Under the pieces are notes generated by a model that did not search any database, was not told the DNA's origin, and saw nothing but the letters and a program-made list of their open reading frames with translations. The position numbers and the translations under genes are program-made. 64,000 bases of DNA from Trichosporon coremiiforme. Taxonomy: Eukaryota > Basidiomycota > Tremellomycetes > Trichosporonales > Trichosporonaceae. This document shows positions 55,454 to 64,000 of the stretch, one piece after another (positions within the stretch are counted from its first letter, which is position 1; each line of letters starts with the position of its first letter). Location of the stretch: positions 433,008 to 497,007 of the forward strand of contig BCJJ01000005.1 of assembly GCA_039545355.1 (NCBI GenBank), given 5' to 3'.

Positions 55454-56028
55454 CTACACACTTACGAAGACGTCAGCGCCAATGTCATGCGCGACGACGT
55501 AGTCTCGGGTCTCGCGCCAACGGTCGCAGCATACCACCGACGAGCCCTTCCAGCCTCTATGGCAGGGCTTGCAGAGGTACTCGCCGGGGTGACCCGGCGC
55601 CTCGAGCCACGCTGGCTCCTCGACCCTGGTCGCCAGGCACCCGCAGCGGCAGGAACACACGGGCGTCGCAATGGCTTGGTTGGCGGCCTTCAGCTCCCGC
55701 GTGTATTAAGATAGCTCTTGCCCGCCTCGGATCGCCTCTCTAAGCGCGTGCGTCCAGTGACGCGCACGGTGCCGGTGCGCGTGCAGTGCTCGCTCGCGCA
55801 CTCCACTAGCGAGTAATCGTCCTGGAGTTCGGTGCACAAGTCCTGAAAGTACTGAGGAGCGGTACCATTGCCCGGGGGAAGGTCGATGCTGGGTGGCGAA
55901 GGCGACAAGGGGGCCGACCACATTCTGCTGAAAAGAAGCCGAAGTCGCTTGCTGGTGTGAGAGTGAGGGGCACTTTTTGAGTCCACACTTTGAGTCCAGC
56001 GGCCGCCAGACCCTACCCCGGTCGACAT
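55454..56028 (-). CDS. Tentative Cys-rich protein
   Basis: A possible two-exon gene: exon 1 from ATG 56028 to 55768, a 74-nt intron (GTGCGC to GCGGGAG) and exon 2 55693-55454. Both junctions are in phase 0; the product would be about 166 residues. Exon 1 contains LCTELQDDYSLVECASEHC; exon 2 contains VCSCRCGCLATRVEEPAWLE and EYLCKPCHRGWKGSSVVCCD. The spaced Cys pairs and His suggest zinc binding, and the open frame is conserved in character across the proposed splice. The donor and acceptor are weaker than in other genes here and I know no family, so the exact structure is uncertain. Confidence 0.35.
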
Positions 56029-56464
56029 GTGTTGCTTGTGAAACGCATGGTGCGTGAACAGAAGAGGTCGCGCTGTTGTAAGTATCGAGCAGAGGAGGAA
56101 GCGTCTGACAGTCAAAGAGATGTTAGCCTGTGGAAATGAGACATTAGAGATTAGTGGGGCTGCGATTAGAACGGCGATTAGCGCCGAAACCATATATTTG
56201 GGTTTCACTATGAGCAGTGCATCACTGATACAAGACAATCACTACACGAGGCAGTGTGCCGGAGGGGTAAAGGGTTTGACTGATGATCGCTGTTGCGACC
56301 ACAATGCCAAGTTTTTATGCCTATGAGAGAGAGAGAGAGAGAAGAGTGGTGGAAATGCGAGGAGAAAGCGGAATGGTTGTGGGGTGGGTTGGTGTGTGAA
56401 ATAAAATGCTCTTTTAATGGTGGTAAAAAATTATCACTTCGGATCAACAACAACGTTGCCACAT
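56029..56464. other. Spacer with GA microsatellite (56325-56344)
   Basis: About 0.4 kb between the Cys-rich candidate and the SSC1 stop; a (GA)n run is present and no gene is seen. Confidence 0.5.
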
Positions 56465-58889
<2,425 letters not shown>

Positions 58890-59714
58890 GGTGAGTACCG
58901 GCGTGATTTTGGAGAGAGTTGAGGGAGTCGAAAGAGAAAAGTCGGGCAGCACTTAAGGGGGGGCGTGTGCGGGCGCCTGCAGGCGGCGGATGAGGTGCTC
59001 CGGCCGATTTTTTGGTCCCGTCGGCAGTGACATGTGTCGTAGGGTCTGTACAGTGACGCCAGCGCTTGATGTCAGAGAGCTCTGGAGCATGCCAGAAAAT
59101 TACCCTGCCGGGTGGCAGCGTTAATCCGATATACCTCCGCTAATCAGCGCAACCGTATACCAAGGGGTTGAGGGGTTTGTTCGGGAAAAGAGTCCGCTAA
59201 AAGCCGACAGGTAATAGTCCGCATTAGGAGGAGGGCGTTAGCCGGTCGACTCGGTTAAATGAGGCTTTTCATGACTCCAGCCAGCCACCAGCCACCAATG
59301 CCGCCAGGCTACGCGGATGAGTTTGCGGAGATTCTTAATACGTAAGCGAGCTCCTTGCGTCAATGGGTCACGAGGTGCGGAAGCATTGCCACGCGGCCGC
59401 CGGCACGTCAGTCCCAGGCCACTTCGAACTTTCAGCGTCCAATCCGGAATGCCAGGTTTCGTCGCCCAGCGCTGCAGGCCGTGCGTGCCCAGGCGACGAC
59501 AAGCTTCACTCGCTACCGGTCGCTGTCAACCTCACCACCACTCAGTGCCAAAAGGTCCACACGTCGATCAGTGTGTGTGGGCTCATCCAGACTCTCCCGT
59601 TCTCCTCCTCAGTCGTCCGTTGACGACCCCGACTCGACCACTCCACCGTCTTTCGGAGTGATCGCCAAAACTTCAACCCTCCGCCCCTAATCACCCGAGC
59701 CAGATCGCAAGTCA
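58890..59714. other. Divergent spacer between SSC1 and the small membrane protein gene
   Basis: About 0.8 kb. Contains an ATG-less open frame (about 59355-59690) whose translation is Arg/Ser-rich like a mitochondrial presequence, with RYRSLSTSPPLSAKRST. It could be an exon of an unrecognised gene; I cannot fix a start. Confidence 0.35.
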
Positions 59715-59942
59715 ATGGCACCCCTCCTCTTCTCGCACTTCCGCGCGCGCCACCGTTCAGTCCTGACCGGCCTGTTTGGCGCGACGTTCCTCGCCGCCGT
59801 CGCTGTTGTCGCTATGCCGTGTCCTGCGCGCGAGAAGCGAACTCTTCTCGATGAGCCGAGCCCTGCCCCCGCTCCGGCTGGCAAACAGGAGGTCATCGTC
59901 ATGATGAACCAGCGGGGACGGAGGCGGTTCATGGAGGAGTAA
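59715..59942 (+). CDS. Small single-pass membrane protein
   Basis: An intronless frame of 75 residues. A basic N-terminus (MAPLLFSHFRARHRSVLTG) precedes one membrane segment (LFGATFLAAVAVVAMPC), then a Pro/Ala linker (EPSPAPAPAGKQEVIVMM) and a basic end (NQRGRRRFMEE). This size and layout occurs in small mitochondrial inner-membrane assembly factors, but no diagnostic motif is present. It is read as a gene because the composition is protein-like, the ATG is the first in the frame, and it ends cleanly 0.7 kb before the next, convergent gene. Function unknown. Confidence 0.5.
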   Translation: MAPLLFSHFRARHRSVLTGLFGATFLAAVAVVAMPCPAREKRTLLDEPSPAPAPAGKQEVIVMMNQRGRRRFMEE

Positions 59943-60628
59943 GCTGCAGGACACAGCAGGCTCCCGCAAGGGGGCTGAGGATGGCCAGGACATTCTAGTC
60001 TCCTCGCCGACACTGCTCCCAAGACCGAGTTTGAAGGACCGACACGCGGTCAATAACTAAGAAGGGCCCCCTCAACTGGAGCCGAGCCCGACACGAACCG
60101 ATGCGATGTCCCAGTCAAGATTTCCATCAATTAAGTTGTATAATAAAGTGAGTCCTCCCAGTTTCCGGTCTGAAAGGCTGAGCTGACGGCCCTGGCCACA
60201 TCATAGCATTAGATTTCCGGTTCGATGCATTGTTCATTGCATAATCTTCACGAGTTGCAGACCGTCTGCAGGGGGAGGAAGGCAGGTGGCGGAATAGGGG
60301 GCATAAAGAAGCACACGGCAGACGCACACGTAAACATAGAAGGTACTGACTGATACTGACACTCGTTATGTTGGCATTGGTCATGAGGGAGAGGTCAGCG
60401 TTGCCTGCGGCAACCAGCATGCGTACATGATACAGTCTTGCATGCAATGTTCTAGCTATTCTAGCAGTTTACATACACAACAATGATCTATTTCACTCTT
60501 CCTCGCTTGGCATGTACTACACTGGCCTCCCTTTCTTCACTCCTCACCCACCATCTCCTCTGTACCGTCTCTAGCTGGTAGGGCGGAGGCGAGAGCGACC
60601 CCTCGGCCTAGCGGCCGCTCAGCTGGAT
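59943..60628. other. Convergent spacer
   Basis: About 0.7 kb between convergent stops; no gene seen. Confidence 0.5.
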
Positions 60629-63153
60629 TCAGAGGCCCCTAACCTCCAACTGCTGGACAAACTGCGCGACCTCCATCACATTTGGGGGAAGCGCGAAGCG
60701 CTCGTACATCTTGTCGTAGCTTGGCGTGTACTCGAGCAGCGCGAGGAGATCCTCAACCTGGCTCGGGGCCGAGGAGAGGGCGGACGCGTCCGAGCCTGCC
60801 ACCGACCCAGGACCGGAGGGGGTGGACGCGAGATCGTTGAACTCGGCTTTGCTGAGACCGGGATAGGTCGTCGGCGGGAGGGCGTCCTCGGGCTCGCTTG
60901 CGCCGTTCTCCTTGATCTCGGGCTTGGCGTTGGCTTCGGCAGCGGCCTCCTCGGCCTCCCGCTTCTCGCGTTCAGCACGCTCACGCTCCTCCCGGAGCGC
61001 GATCGCCTTCTTCTCTTCCTCCGCCGTCAGGCCGAGTTTCTCCACGCCCTCCGAGGGCCAGAAGCCCTCCTTCGCCATGGCGTCGAGTTTGTTGAAGAGT
61101 TCCCATCCCGTCCAGGTCGCGAGCTTGCGCAGGTCCTCACTGCTCTCAATACGCATCCACCTCTCGACTGCGGTCGGCAGCGAGTCGTCCCAGGGGAAGC
61201 CTTCGCCGAAGATGTACAACGTACGTGCCCAGCTGCTCGGTCCGGGGCGATAGCGCTCCTCGTCGATGAGTCGGGGGGTCAGGAAGTAGTACTTGCGACC
61301 GGCCGCGTCGAGACCGATCGGCGCGAAACGCGTCGCCTTGCGCTGCGCGACGGTGCGCGGGACAAGCTCGATGCCCGCCAGCGTGGCGCGGTGCTCGGCC
61401 TCCTTCTCGTCGAACATGGCTTTGTTGGCGCGTGTCGAGGCTGCAGACGTACACCGGACTCGGGCCGCGAGGATCTTCCTCTTCTCGGCCTCCCAGCGCT
61501 GGTTCTCCGCCTTGGCAAGGCGCGTCGCCTCGCGGCGATACTCGCTCTCGCGGCTGCCCCAGGCGGGGTCCATCTCGGTCCGCACCGCGTCGAGCGGGAT
61601 GACGTACTCGCACAAACCGAGGAGCATGCGCACAACCTCGACCGCACTCGGGATACGAGACGCAGCGGCACGGCCCCTCCTAGGCGCCTCTGTTGCCCAG
61701 GTCGGCGTCTCGTCCCCCTCGCCCAGGTCCAGGATTGAGCGGAGCGCGGCCTCATTCCGTTCCCGGCTCGCGTTGCTCGGCTCCTCCGCCATAGTCACGC
61801 CAAGCAGGTCTTCGAGTTCGTTGAAGATACGCGCGAACCTCGCCAGGTCGGCGTAGTGCTTCAGTTCCTGATGCAGCTGATCCAGCGAGTCGAACACATC
61901 GGGGGAGGTGCCGTAGTGCGCGCCGTCGTCCGCGATGATGAGGTCGAGCAACCCGGCGGCGACAGAACGAACAGTAGCCTCGGGGAGGGGGTGATCAAAG
62001 TCGTCCAGCGGCGCGAGCGAGCGGTCAGGCAGGCCTAGGAGGGAGCGGAAGCGCACGACAAACTCGCGCAGGTACATGCGCTGCTCGGCCTCCTCGAACG
62101 AGAGCCGCGTATCGACGTTCTTAACGACGGGACGCGGGGGTTCGGGTCGCTCCTTCTTCTTCACCGGGGCTTTCTTCTGCTCGGACTTCTTCGCCGTCTT
62201 CTTCTTCGCGTCCTTGGTCGCGGTCGCCTTGCCCTTCGCGTCCTTCCCCTTGGCCATGGACTTGGGGTCCGCCTTGGTTGTCTTCCCCTTAGCCGTCGTC
62301 TTCGCCTTGCTCTTGGCCGCAGGCTTCTTTGCCTCCGCCTTCTTCTTCGCGGGCTTCTTCGGCACGTCCGGGTCACTGAGCTCCGAGTCCGAATCCGAGC
62401 CGTCCTTGTCCTCCTTGACTGCCTTCTTCTTGCTCTTCTTCGGTGGCGTGTCGGTGATCTCGCCCGCGTCGCTCTTGCGCAAGAACTCGGCGATCGGCAT
62501 CCCAATGTCCTCTGCCTTCTTCACGACGTTCCTGCTCTTCAGCTCTGGTCAAGGCAATTAAAGCTTACCCGAGCGGCTCCAGCCCCTTCTTCTTCCGACA
62601 CGTCGCGTTCTGGCACTCCTCGCGGCAACACGGGCACTCGAACGTGTACGGCAGCCCCGTGTCGTGGCCCTCGCTTGCGCGCGGCGCGGAGCGCACAGCG
62701 TCCACGTCGATCCCGTACCGCTTGACGAGGTCGCGCTCGCACCAGACATAGTTGCACGCGCGGGGTGGTTGGAGCTTGGAGTGTTTGCGCAGCTTGGTGC
62801 ACCGCAGCAGGTCTGGTCGCATCAGCTTTCCGTGTGGGTTGAATCAGCTAAGGGAAGGCCGACTCACTCTCCGGCTCCACCGCCAACCGGCACTGGTGGC
62901 AGTACGGCTTCTTCTCCTTGTCTCCGCTGTCCTGCTCCGCTTTCGGCGCGGGCTTGGCCTTCTTCGTGTTCGCGTTGTCCTTCCCAGAACTTGGGGGTGC
63001 TTTCCTCTTCCCAGTGAGCAACGGGGGATCGTCCGGCGGCGGGGTCAGGACGTCGCTCTCGATGGACGCAGCGCGTCGCGAGGCGGGGCTGCTCGTCGTC
63101 TTCGTCAGCGTCGGGACCGTGGAGTCTGCCATAGGTGAGGACACGGCAGACAT
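60629..63153 (-). CDS. Chromatin-type protein with CDCA7-like zinc finger and WHIM-like region
   Basis: Exons 63153-62868, 62812-62569 and 62531-60629 give about 810 residues. After a Ser/Pro/Lys-rich start comes a zf-4CXXC_R1 domain (about residues 80-175) assembled by splicing: KPYCHQCR, LLRCTKL, ACNYVWCERDLVKRYGIDVD and FECPCCREECQNATCRKKKG. The same finger is found in vertebrate CDCA7 and plant JmjC demethylases. A long Lys/Ala-rich stretch (AKSKAKTTAKGKTTK) follows and is likely to contact DNA. A DDT/WHIM-like part has RMYLREFVVRFRSLLGLPDR, FAPIGLDAAGRKYYFL and WARTLYIFGEGFPWDD, as in ISWI/WAC-type remodelling subunits. The C-terminus is acidic and ends MEVAQFVQQLEVRGL. It is probably a nuclear chromatin regulator. 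Introns are 55 and 37 nt. Confidence 0.8.
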
Positions 63154-63734
63154 GGGCGCTGGATTGGGTTAGATGGAGTGAGAGATGGTGAGGTGTGAAG
63201 CCAGTGGAGTTTACGCGATTGACCCAGGGAGAGATGCAGGTCTGCAGGACTGCACCCGCTCGGGTAGTGCTCGAGCTGAAAAGCCACGCGACTTTGTTTT
63301 CATTTTCATTTTGGTGGCGCGTCACATGCCTTGAGAGCTTGAGAGCGCCGCGACCCGACGCGCCGATCCGTTACGGTTTGTCCGATCGACCTGCCTCTTT
63401 CGTCTGAATGGTACTCGAAAACGTCGAGGCTGCCCTTCCTGCATGCCCTTCGGTCGCTGGATGTGCAGTTCAGAGAGCGTGAAGGCTACAGAACCTCGGA
63501 GTGCACTTCAGCGCTCCCTCGGTGGCGACTCCATCATACCCAGGCTCTGGCTAATATCCGCCGAAGTTTACCCGAGCACTCATTTCAGAGCCTGTGCGCA
63601 GGTGCACGTCCTCTGTACCTGCTCCCTGCTCCAGCTGCAACACCCATATTGCGGTGGGTATATCACATTCCTAACCCAGAGTGCAGCAGGTGCAAGCGAG
63701 CCTACAGTACATGCATAATCCCTACAAGCCCAAG
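63154..63734. other. Spacer upstream of the chromatin-type gene
   Basis: About 0.6 kb; presumed promoter, nothing else seen. Confidence 0.5.
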
Positions 63735-64000
63735 CTACGTCGAGAAGCTCCCCTCATGTCTAAGTTGTCTCGTATGCAGCCCCCCGATGCCATTATACTC
63801 CTCCTCCTCGCTGAGGAGCTCATTACTGGCTTCACTCGCGCTGGCGGGGTCGTTCGGATCGCTCGCGGGCTCACTCGCACTCGCGCTCATCCCATTCACG
63901 CTCGTGTCCCATTCGTCCTCAGCGCCTTGGGTCGGGAACCGCCGCCGTCTCGGCGTCGGCGTCCGCGCCGCGCGTGGGGAGCGCTGCACCGGGAAGCTTG
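63735..64000 (-). CDS. Unidentified protein, C-terminal part, cut by window edge
   Basis: The minus-strand frame is open from the window edge to the TAG at 63735-63737, about 88 residues. It starts Arg/Pro-rich (SPRAARTPTPRRRRF) and becomes acidic and Ser-rich (SASEPASDPNDPASASEASN, then LLSEEEEYNGIGG), ending RHEGSFST. This is the low-complexity tail of a larger protein; its family cannot be told. Confidence 0.45.
   Translation of the reverse strand, partial: SFPVQRSPRAARTPTPRRRRFPTQGAEDEWDTSVNGMSASASEPASDPNDPASASEASNELLSEEEEYNGIGGLHTRQLRHEGSFST

Noticed and set aside
53126..56464. Ste3-type pheromone receptor or homeodomain mating gene
   Set aside because: No 7-TM pattern or WFxNxR homeodomain motif was seen around the peptide genes.

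Overview
The window looks like nuclear DNA of a basidiomycete yeast, most likely Tremellomycetes and Trichosporonales-like (inference). It is GC-rich. Its genes carry many very short spliceosomal introns (mostly 36-55 nt) whose CTAAC or CTGAC branch site sits only a few bases before the 3' AG. The gene set is fungal: ATG5, an ERT1-type Zn2Cys6 regulator, glycogen synthase, mitochondrial Hsp70, an SNG1-type membrane protein and CaaX peptide precursors that resemble basidiomycete pheromones. Exon boundaries were worked out by hand from GT..AG sites, frame continuity and family alignment from memory.

Left part (1-11,459). A truncated gene is followed by a divergent pair that matches the fungal L-rhamnose oxidative pathway: L-rhamnonate dehydratase (LRA3-like) and L-rhamnose 1-dehydrogenase (LRA1-like), sharing a promoter of about 0.86 kb. 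A largely gene-free stretch holds one small coiled-coil protein gene and an intron-containing tRNA-Arg(ACG). An SNG1-type (DUF3533) membrane protein follows.

11,460-20,387. A glycogen synthase gene is split inside a coding exon by a complete 1,757-bp Tc1/mariner element. The element has 27-bp perfect terminal inverted repeats, a TA duplication and an intact spliced DD34E transposase; removing it at the TA restores the glycogen synthase reading frame. Next come an F-box protein and a convergent MFS transporter.

20,388-43,110. About 6 kb without recognisable genes precede ERT1, a second Zn2Cys6 regulator with microexons, a large TPR-like protein, ATG5 and a secreted DUF1996 protein.

43,607-53,125. 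This is an array of nine tRNA-Ser genes, four with anticodon CGA and five with AGA, plus two 3' fragments of tRNA-Ser. Two LTR-retrotransposon insertions lie within it. One is a 3.8-kb composite with 70-bp terminal repeats, a 6-bp target duplication, an internal 345-bp LTR of another type, and an in-frame Gag-protease-RNase H ORF lacking integrase and the RT core. The other is a solo 345-bp LTR. Both insertions sit 51-56 bp upstream of a tRNA-Ser gene, which suggests Pol III-directed integration.

53,126-64,000. Two tiny convergent genes encode 33- and 35-residue peptides, both ending in the CaaX box CVVM. They are candidate mating pheromone precursors, so this may be part of a MAT P/R locus; no receptor or homeodomain gene was found in the window. 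Beyond them lie a tentative Cys-rich protein gene, mitochondrial Hsp70 (SSC1), a small single-pass membrane protein, a CDCA7-type zinc-finger chromatin protein and the 3' end of another gene.
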